Assembly: GCA_001917535.1 (NCBI GenBank)
Contig: MNEF01000125.1
Coordinates: forward strand, 1-34,423
Length of the DNA stretch: 34,423 nt
Direction: 5' to 3'
Origin: Candidatus Rokubacteria bacterium 13_1_40CM_69_27
Lineage (GTDB): Bacteria; Methylomirabilota; Methylomirabilia; Rokubacteriales; CSP1-6
Below the pieces are notes generated by a model, which did no database searches, was not told the origin of the DNA, and saw only the letters and a list, made by a program, of their open reading frames with translations. Below, piece after piece: positions 7,631 to 16,909 of this stretch. The position numbers and the translations under genes are program-made. How positions within the stretch are numbered: the stretch's first letter is position 1; each line of letters opens with the position of its first letter.

Positions 7631-8880
7631 TCCGGGTGGCGATGCTCAGCGTGCACACGTGCCCCCTGGCCGCGCTCGGCGGCAAGGAGACGGGCGGGAT
7701 GAACGTGTACGTCCGCGAGCTCAGCCGCGAGCTGGGCCGGATGGGCGTGGAGGTGGACATCTTCACGCGATCCCAGAACGCGGCGATCCCCCGGGTCGTG
7801 GAGATGACCGAGACGGCGCGGGTCATTCACCTGCCGGCGGGTCCGGAGGCGCCGCTGCCCCGCGCGCGCGTGCACGATCACCTCCAGGAGTTCCTGGACG
7901 GCGTCGAGGCCTGGCGGATCGCCCGGGCCGCGGACTACGAGCTGATCCACGCCCACTACTGGCTCTCCGGCGCCGTCGCGCTGGCGCTCCGCGAGCGCTG
8001 GGGCGTGCCCGTGATCCAGATGTTCCACACCCTCGGTCGGCTCAAGAACGACGTGGCCCGCGCGCCGCGCGACCGCGAGCCCGCCCTGCGCATCGCGGAG
8101 GAAGCCCGCATCGCGGCGTCGGCGGATCGCATCGTCGTCGCCGCGGACGTGGAGCGCGCCTATCTCGCTGAGCACTACGGCGCCGACCCCGGCCGCGTCG
8201 CCGTCATCCCGTGCGGAGTCGACACCGAGCTCTTCAGCCCGGGCTCCCGCGCCGAGGCCCGGGCCGCCCTCCGGCTCGGCGAGGGCCCTGTCGTGCTCTA
8301 CGCGGGTCGCATCGCCCCGATCAAGGGGCTCGACACGTTGCTCGATGCCGTCGCCCGCCTGCGGGACCGCGGGCGCCGCCTGCGGCTCCTCATCGTCGGC
8401 GGGGACGCCGACGAGCCGCTCGACGGTCACGAGGCCGAGCTGCGCCGGCGGGCGGCCCGGCTGGGCCTGCGCGACGCCGTGAGCTTCGTGGGCGCCCAGC
8501 CCCAGCAGACGTTGCGGGCCTATTACGTCGCTGCCGACGCGACGGTCCTGCCCTCGTACTACGAATCGTTCGGGATGGTGGCCCTGGAGGCGATGGCCTG
8601 CGCGAGCCCCGTCATCGCCTCGCGCGTGGGCGGCCTGGCCACCACGGTCCGGGACGGCGTCACCGGGTTCCTGGTTCCGGACGGCGACGCCGAGGCGCTG
8701 GCCGGCCGCCTCGACATGGTGCTCGGCGATCCGGACCTCGGCTGGCGCGTGGGACGCGAGGGCGTCCGCTGGGCGGCGCGCCATCGCTGGCCGTGCGTGG
8801 CCGAGGCCATCTGCCGGGAGTATGCGCGCCTGGAGCCGCGGGCCCGCGTGCATCTGGCCGCCGCCCGCTGCCAGGACTAA
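7627..8880 (+). CDS. Family 4 glycosyltransferase (MshA / sucrose-phosphate synthase type)
   Basis: 417-aa retaining GT-B glycosyltransferase. It resembles the MshA/sucrose synthase branch of GT4: the N-terminal loop GGKETGGMNVYVRELSREL (19-37), the acceptor-side segment HAHYWLSG (108-115), the donor-site GRIAPIKG (227-234, with R228 and K233), and the E-x7-E motif at E313/E321 in YYESFGMVALEAMA. MshA makes an inositol glycoside in mycothiol synthesis and sucrose-phosphate synthase makes sucrose-6-phosphate; nothing here decides between these or another product. No membrane segment. ATG overlaps the stop of the acyltransferase gene (ATGA), so both are co-translated. Followed by a 200-bp gap with an inverted repeat. 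Confidence 0.85.
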   Translation: MIRVAMLSVHTCPLAALGGKETGGMNVYVRELSRELGRMGVEVDIFTRSQNAAIPRVVEMTETARVIHLPAGPEAPLPRARVHDHLQEFLDGVEAWRIARAADYELIHAHYWLSGAVALALRERWGVPVIQMFHTLGRLKNDVARAPRDREPALRIAEEARIAASADRIVVAADVERAYLAEHYGADPGRVAVIPCGVDTELFSPGSRAEARAALRLGEGPVVLYAGRIAPIKGLDTLLDAVARLRDRGRRLRLLIVGGDADEPLDGHEAELRRRAARLGLRDAVSFVGAQPQQTLRAYYVAADATVLPSYYESFGMVALEAMACASPVIASRVGGLATTVRDGVTGFLVPDGDAEALAGRLDMVLGDPDLGWRVGREGVRWAARHRWPCVAEAICREYARLEPRARVHLAAARCQD

Positions 8881-8926
8881 CGGGCCGATACCGCCGGGCG
8901 CTCGAGTGGGCGCCGCGGCCGGGCGG

Positions 8927-9053
8927 GGGGGGCCGGGGTGGGGAAGCGATCCGTTCGCGCCGACGGCGTCTTCGCCCAGCGCGTGGTCTGGAACGCCGCC
9001 GTCCGCCGCTTCGCGCCAGAGCGCGTGATCGGGCGACCCCACCCCGGCCCCCC
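8927..9053. repeat. 17-bp perfect inverted repeat enclosing an imperfect tandem duplication
   Basis: Arms GGGGGGCCGGGGTGGGG (8927-8943) and its exact complement (9037-9053) enclose 93 bp. Inside, two halves resemble each other: about 8950-8988 and 8989-9030 share CGCCGnC..CGnCTTCGC and GCGCGTG(G/A)TC. An ORF from a GTG at 8938 (43 codons) reads through the whole element and ends at the TAA at 9067-9069. The only other content of the 202-bp gap is a candidate -10 box before oppD. No known element recognised. Confidence 0.5.
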
Positions 9054-9066
9054 GGTCGCCATGTGT

Positions 9067-9072
9067 TAAACT
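9067..9072 (+). promoter_or_regulatory. Candidate -10 box of the oppD operon
   Basis: TAAACT (four of six matches to the sigma-70 -10 box) ends 10 nt before the GTG start of oppD, with no ribosome site between, compatible with a leaderless message. The same octamer TAAACTCC recurs at 11119-11126 before the binding-protein gene. No good -35 box is seen. Confidence 0.3.
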
Positions 9073-9082
9073 CCCGCGCACC

Positions 9083-10081
9083 GTGGCGATCCTCCTCGAC
9101 GTCCGACACCTGAGCACGCAGTTCCAGACCGGCGCCGGCATCGTACGCGCCGTCGACGATGTCTCCTGGGACGTCAACGCGGGCGAGACGGTCGCGCTGG
9201 TGGGCGAGTCGGGGTGCGGCAAGAGCGTCTCGGCCCTCAGCATCATGCGGCTGGTGGCGGCGCCGGCCGGACGCATCGTCGGTGGGCAGGTGCTCTTCAA
9301 GGGCCGCGATCTCTTGACGCTGAACGAGGAGGAGATGCGTCGCGTGCGCGGCCGGGAGATCGCCATGATCTTCCAGGAGCCGATGACGTCGCTGAACCCC
9401 GTGCTGACCATCGAGCGCCAGCTCAGCGAAGGGCTCGAGATCCATCTGGGGATGGCCGGCGCCGACGCTCGACGGCGGGCGGTGGAGCTGCTAGCGATGG
9501 TCGGCATCCCCGATCCCGGGCGACGGCTCGGCCAGTATCCGCACCAGTTCAGCGGCGGCATGCGGCAGCGGATCATGATCGCCATGGCCCTGGCCTGCAA
9601 CCCGTCCCTGGTCCTGGCCGACGAACCGACCACCGCGCTCGACGTGACGATTCAGGCCCAGATCCTCGAGCTCATGAAGGACCTGTCGCGCCGGCTGGGC
9701 GTCGCCATGCTGATCATCACCCACAACCTCGGGGTGGTGGCGCGCTACGCCGATCGCGTAAACGTCATGTACGCCGGCCGCATCATCGAGCAGGGCACGG
9801 CGCGCGAGCTCTACGCCAACCCGCGCCATCCCTACACGCTCGGCCTGCTCCACTCGGTGCCGCGGCTCGACGAGCCGCGGCGCGCCCGTCTCGATCCGAT
9901 CGAGGGGCAACCCCCCGATCTGACGCGGCTTCCGACCGGATGCGCGTTCGCGCCCCGCTGCGCCTTCCGCGTCGAGCGGTGCGCGGTCGAGCGGCCGCCG
10001 CTGGTGCCGATCGGCGGGCAGGGCCACGTGAGCGCGTGCTGGGAGGCCGAACGCCTGGACCGGACCCCGGCGCTGCGATGA
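9083..10081 (+). CDS. oppD: Di/oligopeptide ABC transporter ATPase (OppD/DppD)
   Basis: 332-aa cytoplasmic ATPase of a peptide/nickel-type importer. Walker A GESGCGKS at 41-48, Q-loop [11 protein letters not shown], signature [15 protein letters not shown], Walker [13 protein letters not shown], and the H-loop in ITHNLGVVA. The C-terminal oligopeptide-transporter extension is present, with [15 protein letters not shown], whose cysteines bind an iron-sulfur cluster in some family members. The SGGMRQR form of the signature (rather than SGGQ) is the usual form in OppD. The GTG at 9083 fits the family N-terminus ([14 protein letters not shown]). Overlaps oppF by ATGA (10078-10081). It heads a five-gene operon encoding a complete transporter. 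Confidence 0.92.
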   Translation: MAILLDVRHLSTQFQTGAGIVRAVDDVSWDVNAGETVALVGESGCGKSVSALSIMRLVAAPAGRIVGGQVLFKGRDLLTLNEEEMRRVRGREIAMIFQEPMTSLNPVLTIERQLSEGLEIHLGMAGADARRRAVELLAMVGIPDPGRRLGQYPHQFSGGMRQRIMIAMALACNPSLVLADEPTTALDVTIQAQILELMKDLSRRLGVAMLIITHNLGVVARYADRVNVMYAGRIIEQGTARELYANPRHPYTLGLLHSVPRLDEPRRARLDPIEGQPPDLTRLPTGCAFAPRCAFRVERCAVERPPLVPIGGQGHVSACWEAERLDRTPALR

Positions 10082-11058
10082 CCGACGACACCCCGCTGCT
10101 TGAGGTCCGGAACCTCGTCAAGCACTTCCACGTCGGGGGCGGGCTCTTCGGCGGGACGGCGGGCATTGTCCGCGCGGTGGACGGCGTGAGCTTCACGATC
10201 CGGCGCGGCGAGACGCTGGGCCTGGTGGGCGAGTCGGGGTGCGGCAAGACGACGACGGGGCGGTGTATCCTCCAGCTCGAGCGGCCGACGAGCGGCCAGA
10301 TCGTCTTTGAGGGGAGCGACCTCACGACGCTCTCCGAGAAGGAGTTGCGGCCGGTGCGCCGTAAGATGCAGGTGATCTTCCAGGACCCCTACAGCTCACT
10401 CAATCCGCGGATGACGGTGGGGCAGATCATCGCGGAGCCGGTCGCCGTCCACGGGATCGTCACCGACCGGGCGAAACGGGCCGAGCGCGTGCGCGAGCTC
10501 CTGTCCCACGTGGGCCTCCTGCCTCAGCACGCGCAGCGCTACCCGCATCAGCTCTCGGGCGGCCAGCGCCAGCGGGTGGGGATCGCGCGGGCGCTCGCCG
10601 TCGAGCCCGCGCTCATCATCTGCGATGAGCCCGTCTCGGCCCTCGACGTCTCGATCCAGGCGCAGATCGTCAACCTGCTGGAGGACCTCCAGGCCCAGTT
10701 CGGCCTGACGTACCTCTTCGTCGCCCACGACCTCTCGGTCGTGCGCCACATCTCGGACCGCGTCGCCGTCATGTACCTCGGCAAGATCGTCGAGATCACC
10801 GACCGCAAGTCGCTCTATGACGACCCGCGCCATCCCTACACGAAGGCGCTGCTCTCGGCGGTGCCCATCCCCGACCCGGAGCTGGAGGCGCGGCGCGAGC
10901 ACATCGTCCTGGGCGGCGAGGTGCCGAGCGCACTCAATCCGCCGTCGGGGTGCGTCTTCCATCCCCGCTGCCCGATCGCCGTCGACCGTTGCCGGGGGGA
11001 GGTGCCGGAGCTGCGCGAGATCAGGCCGGGCCACCGGGCGGCCTGCATCCTGGCTTGA
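10078..11058 (+). CDS. oppF: Di/oligopeptide ABC transporter ATPase (OppF/DppF)
   Basis: 326-aa second ATPase of the peptide importer. N-terminus [20 protein letters not shown] is typical of OppF, with an insert before the Walker A motif GESGCGKT at 51-58. Further motifs are [17 protein letters not shown], signature [15 protein letters not shown], Walker [13 protein letters not shown], and [12 protein letters not shown]. The C-terminal extension has [15 protein letters not shown]. It forms a heterodimer with the preceding OppD in this family. ATG overlaps the oppD stop (ATGA), so expression of the two is coupled. Confidence 0.92.
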   Translation: MTDDTPLLEVRNLVKHFHVGGGLFGGTAGIVRAVDGVSFTIRRGETLGLVGESGCGKTTTGRCILQLERPTSGQIVFEGSDLTTLSEKELRPVRRKMQVIFQDPYSSLNPRMTVGQIIAEPVAVHGIVTDRAKRAERVRELLSHVGLLPQHAQRYPHQLSGGQRQRVGIARALAVEPALIICDEPVSALDVSIQAQIVNLLEDLQAQFGLTYLFVAHDLSVVRHISDRVAVMYLGKIVEITDRKSLYDDPRHPYTKALLSAVPIPDPELEARREHIVLGGEVPSALNPPSGCVFHPRCPIAVDRCRGEVPELREIRPGHRAACILA

Positions 11059-11137
11059 CTCCCGGTCGGCACGTGCTTAAATGCTGAAACCTTTCGTGGT
11101 CTTTCCCGGTTGAATGGCTAAACTCCTGGAGGGATCG

Positions 11138-12730
11138 ATGCGACGTCGCCTAGGCCTCTTGATCGCGATTCTCGCCGCCACGCTGGCGGCCCCCGCGGGG
11201 GCGCAGGAGAAGCCCCGGTACGGGGGCGAGTTGGTGTTCGCGGTGCCGTCGGAGCCACCGTCCTACGACGCCCACCGCGAGGAGACATTCGGGGTCATCC
11301 ACCCCATGGCCCCGCACTACAACACGCTGCTCCGGCCAGACCCCACCGACAAGACGGCGACCAGGATCGTGGGGGATCTCGCCGAGTCGTGGACGGTCTC
11401 GAAAGACGGACGGGTCTACACCCTCAAGCTCCGGCGGGGCGTCAAGTTCCACGACGGCAGTGAGATGACCTCGAAGGATGCCAAGGCCAGCTACGACAAG
11501 ATCATCTTCCCGCCGCCCGGAGTCGCCTCCGACCGCAAGGGCGAATACCTCGACGTGGAGGCGGTGCAAGCGCCCGACCCCTACACGGTCGTCTTCCGAC
11601 TCAAGTGGCCGTCCGGCTCGTTCCTCATGTCCCTGGCCTCGCCGTGGAATTGGATCTACAAGGCCGACATCCTGGCCAAGGACATGCGGTGGTACGAGAA
11701 GAACGTGATGGGCACCGGCCCCTTTGTCTTCGTGGAGCACGTCAAGGGCTCCCACTGGGTCGGCAAGAAGAACCCCAACTACTGGGACAAGGGCAAGCCT
11801 TATCTCGACGGGTACCGGGCGCTCTTCATCAGAGACTCGGCGGCCCAAGTCTCGGCGGTCCGCGGCGAGCGCGCCCACATCCAGTTCCGCGGCTTCTCGC
11901 CGGCCGAGCGCGACACGCTGGTGCAGGCGCTCGGCCCCAAGATCGCGGTGCAGGAGAGCCCGTGGAACTGCGTGATCCTGGTGGCGCTCAACCACGAGAA
12001 GAAGCCTTTCGACGACAAGCGGTTCCGTCGCGCTCTGACGCTGGCCCTCGACCGCTACCAGGGGGCGCAGGCGCTGTCGAAGATCGCCATCGTGAAAGAG
12101 CCGGCCGGCGTGCAGGTGCCGGGCCTGCCCTTCGCCACCCGGCCGGCCGAGCTCGAGAAGCTGGCCGGCTACGGACATGACATCAACAAGTCCCGCGCGG
12201 AGGCCAAACGCCTGCTCAAGGAGGCCGGCGTCCCTGATGGCTTTTCGTTCACCTACAAGAACCGCGGTGTGCCGATGCCGTACGAGCCGCTCGGCGTCTG
12301 GCTCATCGATCAATGGCGGCAGATCGGCCTCAACGTCAAGCAGGAGGTGGTCGAGGCCGCGAAGTATTACGCCGAGCTCCGCGGCGGCAACTTCGAGGCC
12401 GCCGCCGACTTCCAGTGCGGCTACATTGTGGAGCCCGACCTCGACCTCTACAAGTTCCAGTCGATGGATCGGAGTCCGGCGAACTACAGCCGCTACGTCG
12501 ACCGAACGCTCGACGAGCTCTACGAGAAGCAGGGTCGCGCCGTCGACCCGGAGGAGCGGAAGAAGCACATCCGAGAGTTCGAGCGGCGGCTGCTCGACGA
12601 GGAGGTTCACTACATCTACACGCTGCAGTGGCACCGGATCATCCCGTACAACGCGAAGGTCCAGGGGTGGACCATCACGCCGAGCCACTACCTGAACCAG
12701 CAGCTCGACACGGTGTGGCTGTCCGAGTAG
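11138..12730 (+). CDS. Peptide-type ABC transporter substrate-binding protein (family 5)
   Basis: 530-aa periplasmic binding protein of the DppA/OppA family (SBP_bac_5). The ATG at 11138 has a GGAGGG site 4-5 nt upstream and gives a proper signal peptide (MRRRLGLLIAILAATLAAPAGAQ, cleavage after AQ); an ATG 8 codons earlier lacks a site. Mature motifs include YGGELVFAVPSEPPSYD, LAESWTVSKDGRVYTLKLR and RGVKFHDGS, typical of the family. The ligand may be peptides, nickel, opines or glycosides; it cannot be read from sequence. Lies between the ATPase pair and the permease pair, so it is the receptor of this importer. TAAACT at 11119-11124 may be an internal -10 box. Confidence 0.9.
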   Translation: MRRRLGLLIAILAATLAAPAGAQEKPRYGGELVFAVPSEPPSYDAHREETFGVIHPMAPHYNTLLRPDPTDKTATRIVGDLAESWTVSKDGRVYTLKLRRGVKFHDGSEMTSKDAKASYDKIIFPPPGVASDRKGEYLDVEAVQAPDPYTVVFRLKWPSGSFLMSLASPWNWIYKADILAKDMRWYEKNVMGTGPFVFVEHVKGSHWVGKKNPNYWDKGKPYLDGYRALFIRDSAAQVSAVRGERAHIQFRGFSPAERDTLVQALGPKIAVQESPWNCVILVALNHEKKPFDDKRFRRALTLALDRYQGAQALSKIAIVKEPAGVQVPGLPFATRPAELEKLAGYGHDINKSRAEAKRLLKEAGVPDGFSFTYKNRGVPMPYEPLGVWLIDQWRQIGLNVKQEVVEAAKYYAELRGGNFEAAADFQCGYIVEPDLDLYKFQSMDRSPANYSRYVDRTLDELYEKQGRAVDPEERKKHIREFERRLLDEEVHYIYTLQWHRIIPYNAKVQGWTITPSHYLNQQLDTVWLSE

Positions 12731-12756
12731 TCTCGGGCTGACGGCGACGCCCGAGC

Positions 12757-13710
<954 letters not shown>

Positions 13711-13807
13711 TGCGGCTCCACCTGACTTCGTCTCCCTTCGTTCTCGGACCGGTCGGCTCCACTCCGAGCTCAGGGCTCGCCTCGGAGGGGTGGGACTCCC
13801 TAGATTC

Positions 13808-13890
13808 GCTCGCCTCGGGCGCAGGGGCCCCAGCCCCTGGGCGCCCTGCGGCTCGCCCAGCGGCCCACCGGCGTCCTGCGGCTCGCCCTG
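13808..13890 (-). repeat. Dispersed palindromic element array (locus 2)
   Basis: One full unit (13808-13857) and a second partial unit (13870-13886 and flanks) in reverse orientation to locus 1. The full unit holds the stem CAGGGGC-TGGG-GCCCCTG on the minus strand, and shares a 21-base exact match (13808-13828) and a 17-base exact match (13870-13886) with the copy at 24.8 kb. A more degraded copy (GGCTCGCCTCGGAG) lies near 13774-13787. The 190-bp dppB-dppC gap consists mainly of these units. Read in the dppC frame the array is open from 13804 and gives GPQPLGALRLAQ and TGVLRLAL. Confidence 0.65.
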
Positions 13891-13899
13891 CGGGGCCTG

Positions 13900-14826
13900 G
13901 TGATGCTCGTCATGTGGCGCCACATTAGTATGGCCGTCACCCCCGCGACCGTCGCCGACGTCCCCGAAGTCGCCGAGCGCCGCGGCTGGCTCACGGTGGT
14001 GGGCGAGTTTTGCCGGCAGCGGCGGCTGGGCGCGATCGGCGCCGCCGTCGTCGTCATCAACATCCTGGTGGGCCTCGGCGCCAACGTGATCGCGCCCTAC
14101 GACCCGTTGGCGACGGACTACGGCGCGATGCTCGCGCGGCCATCCGCCAGCCACTGGCTCGGCACCGACGCGTTCGGCCGCGACGTGCTCTCGCGCATCG
14201 TGTACGGCTCCCGCACCGCGATGCTGGTCGGCTTCGCCTGCGCCTTCTTTGGCGCCACGCTCGGTACCGTGATCGGGGTGACGAGCGCCTACTTCGCCGG
14301 GAAGGTGGACCTCTTGATCCAGCGGCTCATGGACATCTTCCTCGCGTTCCCGCTGATCATCCTGGCGCTCGCCGTCGTCGCGATCCTCGGCACGGGCATC
14401 GGCAACGTCATCATGGCGATCACCGTCCCGATGATCCCGCGCGCGGCGCTCGTCGCGCGGTCGAGCGCGCTGGCGATCCGTGAAATGCCCTACGTCGATG
14501 CGGCCCGAGCGGCGGGGTTTCGCCACCGGCGGATCATCCTCCGCCACATGCTCCCGAACGTGATGGCACCGTACCTCATCATGCTCACGGCGTACCTCGG
14601 CCAGGCGATCCTGCTCGAGGCTTCACTCTCGTTCCTCGGCCTGGGCGTGGCGGAGCCGACGCCGGCGTGGGGCCTGATGCTCCGCGGCGCCGCCGTCCAG
14701 TTCGCCGAGTCGGCGCCGTGGATGGCGATCTTCCCCGGGCTCGCGATCAGCCTCGCCGTCTTCGCCTTCAATCTGTTCGGCGATTCGTTGCGCGACGCGC
14801 TCGACCCCCGGCTGCGGACCCAATGA
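13900..14826 (+). CDS. dppC: Peptide-type ABC transporter permease (DppC)
   Basis: 308-aa inner-membrane permease of the DppC/OppC family. After an N-terminal tail come the first helix (AIGAAVVVINILVGLGAN), APYDP, HWLGTDAFGRDVLSRIVYGSR (strongly diagnostic), and the EAA loop PYVDAARAAGFRHRRIILRH followed by MLPNVMAPYLI. It ends FAFNLFGDSLRDALDPRLR, the usual family ending. The start is uncertain: GTG 13900 lies at the edge of the repeat array, ATG 13912 and ATG 13930 (MAVTPATVADV) are alternatives, none with a clear ribosome site. Closes the peptide importer operon. Confidence 0.9.
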   Translation: MMLVMWRHISMAVTPATVADVPEVAERRGWLTVVGEFCRQRRLGAIGAAVVVINILVGLGANVIAPYDPLATDYGAMLARPSASHWLGTDAFGRDVLSRIVYGSRTAMLVGFACAFFGATLGTVIGVTSAYFAGKVDLLIQRLMDIFLAFPLIILALAVVAILGTGIGNVIMAITVPMIPRAALVARSSALAIREMPYVDAARAAGFRHRRIILRHMLPNVMAPYLIMLTAYLGQAILLEASLSFLGLGVAEPTPAWGLMLRGAAVQFAESAPWMAIFPGLAISLAVFAFNLFGDSLRDALDPRLRTQ

Positions 14827-14859
14827 CGCACGGTATCCAGCGGTAAGTATGCGAAATAC

Positions 14860-14888
14860 TTGACACGATGCGTGAAGTCATGTACAAA
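14860..14888 (+). promoter_or_regulatory. Sigma-70 promoter of the ferredoxin gene
   Basis: TTGACA (14860-14865), 17-bp spacer, TACAAA (14883-14888). A perfect -35 box with optimal spacing makes this the strongest promoter by inspection in the window. It lies 47 bp before the ferredoxin ATG, leaving a leader of about 40 nt that includes a GGGGG stretch (14926-14930) as ribosome site. Confidence 0.7.
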
Positions 14889-14935
14889 TCATCTGGTCCG
14901 ACCTCAATGGCCGCGCGTCCGACAGGGGGATTCCG

Positions 14936-15202
<267 letters not shown>

Positions 15203-15226
15203 GCCGGCCCGCGTTGCCTGCTCCGC

Positions 15227-15260
15227 GCGAAGGGGCCCGATTCCCGGGCCCTTCGCTTTT
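15227..15260 (+). terminator. Rho-independent terminator of the ferredoxin gene
   Basis: GCGAAGGGGCCCG / CGGGCCCTTCGC stem of 12 bp with one bulged G and a short ATTCC loop, followed by TTTT (15257-15260), 24 bp after the ferredoxin stop. Classical intrinsic terminator. Confidence 0.8.
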
Positions 15261-15297
15261 GCACAGCGCGCGGGGCACCGCGCCCGGCGTCCTGTGC
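15261..15297 (+). other. Second stem-loop between ferredoxin terminator and Fis-type gene
   Basis: GCACAG (15261-15266) pairs with CTGTGC (15292-15297), and the GC-rich interior can pair GGGC with GCCC. It directly follows the terminator. It could be a second barrier or a structured 5' region of the next gene; no known riboswitch is recognised. Confidence 0.3.
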
Positions 15298-15379
15298 AGA
15301 GGGGCGGGGTCGCTGGCGTCGAAGTCCTGCGAATTCGCCCTCTTCAGACGTGGCACACGCGTTGCGTCTGTCACCGGCC

Positions 15380-15658
15380 ATGAGCGTCCTCAGCCGATCC
15401 GCTCCCGTCGGTCCGCCGACGCCGGTCCCGCCGACGCCGGTCCCGCCGGCGCCGGGCTATCACGGCGCCGTCTCCGAGTTCAAGCGTCGCCTGATCGAGG
15501 CCACGCTGCACCAGGTTCAGGGCAACCGGACGCACGCGGCTCGCGCGCTCGGTCTGCAGCGCACGTATCTGCTGCGGCTCATCCGCGACCTTGGCGTGGC
15601 CGCGCCGCCGCCTCCGCCGCGACGCGGCCGCGGCAACGGAGCGACCCCGCTCCGCTGA
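15380..15658 (+). CDS. Small Fis-type helix-turn-helix protein
   Basis: 92-aa protein whose residues about 33-75 match the Fis/NtrC C-terminal DNA-binding domain (HTH_8): FKRRLIEATLHQVQGNRTHA then ARALGLQRTYLLRLIRDLG. Alone, without AAA+ or receiver domain, it is an orphan Fis-like DNA-binding protein. The N-terminal tail is Pro-rich with a PPTPV tandem repeat made by a 15-bp DNA repeat (15413-15442 with a third partial unit), and the C-terminus is Pro/Arg-rich (PPPPPRRGRGNG), likely disordered. ATG 15380 is preferred; a GTG at 15350 would add 10 residues. Target genes unknown. Confidence 0.7.
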   Translation: MSVLSRSAPVGPPTPVPPTPVPPAPGYHGAVSEFKRRLIEATLHQVQGNRTHAARALGLQRTYLLRLIRDLGVAAPPPPPRRGRGNGATPLR

Positions 15659-15767
15659 TCGCGGTCGCGCCACCCGCCCCGGCCGGCGCGTCCGTCGCGC
15701 GCCGCCCGCTCGCCACTCACTCCCAGCTCGCCCGGCCCGCGCGCGCGCCCGGGGCGGCCGGGCCCGC

Positions 15768-15773
15768 TACAAT
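15768..15773 (+). promoter_or_regulatory. -10 box of the thiolase-like operon; probably leaderless
   Basis: TACAAT (five of six matches to TATAAT) in GCTACAATAG stands out in a GC-rich stretch and ends 11 nt before the ATG at 15785. No ribosome site lies between (AGTCACGGCAC), so the message is probably leaderless. No good -35 box is seen. Confidence 0.5.
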
Positions 15774-15784
15774 AGTCACGGCAC

Positions 15785-16909
15785 ATGCGTGACGTCTGGA
15801 TCGCGGGCGCGGGAATGACCAGGGTCGGACGCCGGACCGAAGGGCTTCGGGATCTGATGGCCGAGGCGGCCCACGCGGCGCTGGCGACCGCCTCCATCGA
15901 GCGGCCCGACGCGATCGTGGTCGCCGCGATGAATCCCGAGGAGTTCCTCGGCGACGGCAATTTCGCCTCCAACGTCGCGACCCACCTGGGCTTCGCCGAC
16001 GTGCCGACGATCCGGATCGAGACCGCCACCTCGTCGGGTGCGGCCGGCTTCTACGCGGGCTTCGCCCAGGTGGCGGCCGGCCTGGCGCGCCGGGTGCTCG
16101 TCGTGGGCGGTGAGAAGATGACGCACCTGCCGACGCCGCGCGTGTCCGAGCTGATCGGGCGCTCGATCGACCCCTATGAGCGCTCGTACGGAGCCACCAT
16201 GCCGGCCCTGGCCGGGCTCGTCACCCGGGCCCTCATGGCGCGGCAGCCGATCGGCGAGCGCGAGATCTCGCAGGTCTCCGTCAAGAACCACGCCCACGCC
16301 GCGCGGAATCCCTACGCGCATTTCCGAGAGCCCGTCTCGCTCGAGCGGGTGATGTCGAGCCGCATGGTGGCCGACCCGCTGCGGTTGCTCCACTGCTGCC
16401 CGATCTCGGATGGGGCGGCGGCCGTGGTGCTGACAGCCGAGCGCACACCGGTGCGGGTGGCGGGAATCGGGCAGGGGACCGACACGCTCGCCATTCGCCA
16501 CCGGTACGACCTGACGAGCTTCAGGGCGACCCAGGCAGCCGCGCGCGCGGCCTTCGCGATGGCCGGGTTCGGTCCTGCGCGCGTCGACTTCGCCGAAGTC
16601 CACGACGCCTTCGCGCCCTTCGAGCTGATCTCGCTGGAGGACCTCGGTCTCGTCCCGCCCGGCAAGGCGGTGCGCGCCACCATGCACGGCGAGACGGCGC
16701 TCGACGGGCGACTGCCGATCAATCCCTCCGGCGGCCTCAAGGCGCGCGGCCATCCGCTGGCGGCGACCGGGCTGGCGCAGCTCGTCGAGTGCGTGTGGCA
16801 GCTCACCGGGCGGGCCGAGGGCCGGCAGGTGGACGGCCGCGTGGCCCTGGCTCATTCCATCGGCGGGCTGGCGACGAACAACTGGGTGACAATCTTGGAA
16901 TCGGCATGA
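15785..16909 (+). CDS. Thiolase-fold protein lacking the nucleophilic cysteine
   Basis: 374-aa thiolase-superfamily protein of the SCP-x/lipid-transfer type. It opens RDVWIAGAGMTRVGRRTEGL. At the place of the thiolase nucleophile motif C-x-S-G it reads T82-S-S-G85 (ETATSSGAAGFYAG), so the catalytic Cys is replaced by Thr. The downstream motifs are kept: CCPISDGAAAVVL (about 206-218), EVHDAFAPFE, and NPSGGLKARGHPLAATG. It may therefore not carry out ordinary thiolysis; thiolase-fold aldolases such as Ltp2 also work without this Cys and need a DUF35 partner, as encoded next door. Cytosolic. ATG overlaps with the next gene's start at its end (ATGA). Family firm, reaction uncertain. Confidence 0.88.
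   Translation: MRDVWIAGAGMTRVGRRTEGLRDLMAEAAHAALATASIERPDAIVVAAMNPEEFLGDGNFASNVATHLGFADVPTIRIETATSSGAAGFYAGFAQVAAGLARRVLVVGGEKMTHLPTPRVSELIGRSIDPYERSYGATMPALAGLVTRALMARQPIGEREISQVSVKNHAHAARNPYAHFREPVSLERVMSSRMVADPLRLLHCCPISDGAAAVVLTAERTPVRVAGIGQGTDTLAIRHRYDLTSFRATQAAARAAFAMAGFGPARVDFAEVHDAFAPFELISLEDLGLVPPGKAVRATMHGETALDGRLPINPSGGLKARGHPLAATGLAQLVECVWQLTGRAEGRQVDGRVALAHSIGGLATNNWVTILESA

Noticed and set aside
8938-9069. 43-codon ORF across the inverted repeat as a gene
   Set aside because: No ribosome site, no recognisable product, and its length is set by the repeat and by the oppD -10 box. Kept only as a note under the repeat.
7564-9633. 689-codon open frame on the - strand
   Set aside because: Antisense to two well-supported genes (GT4 and oppD); crosses the intergenic inverted repeat with no domain.
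13711-13899. Attenuator or riboswitch in the dppB-dppC gap
   Set aside because: The structure is explained by repeat units shared with unrelated loci, and there is no T-tract.
15413-15456. 15-bp tandem repeat as a possible CRISPR or minisatellite
   Set aside because: Only two full units and one partial, without spacers, inside a coding region; no cas genes. No CRISPR array in the window.
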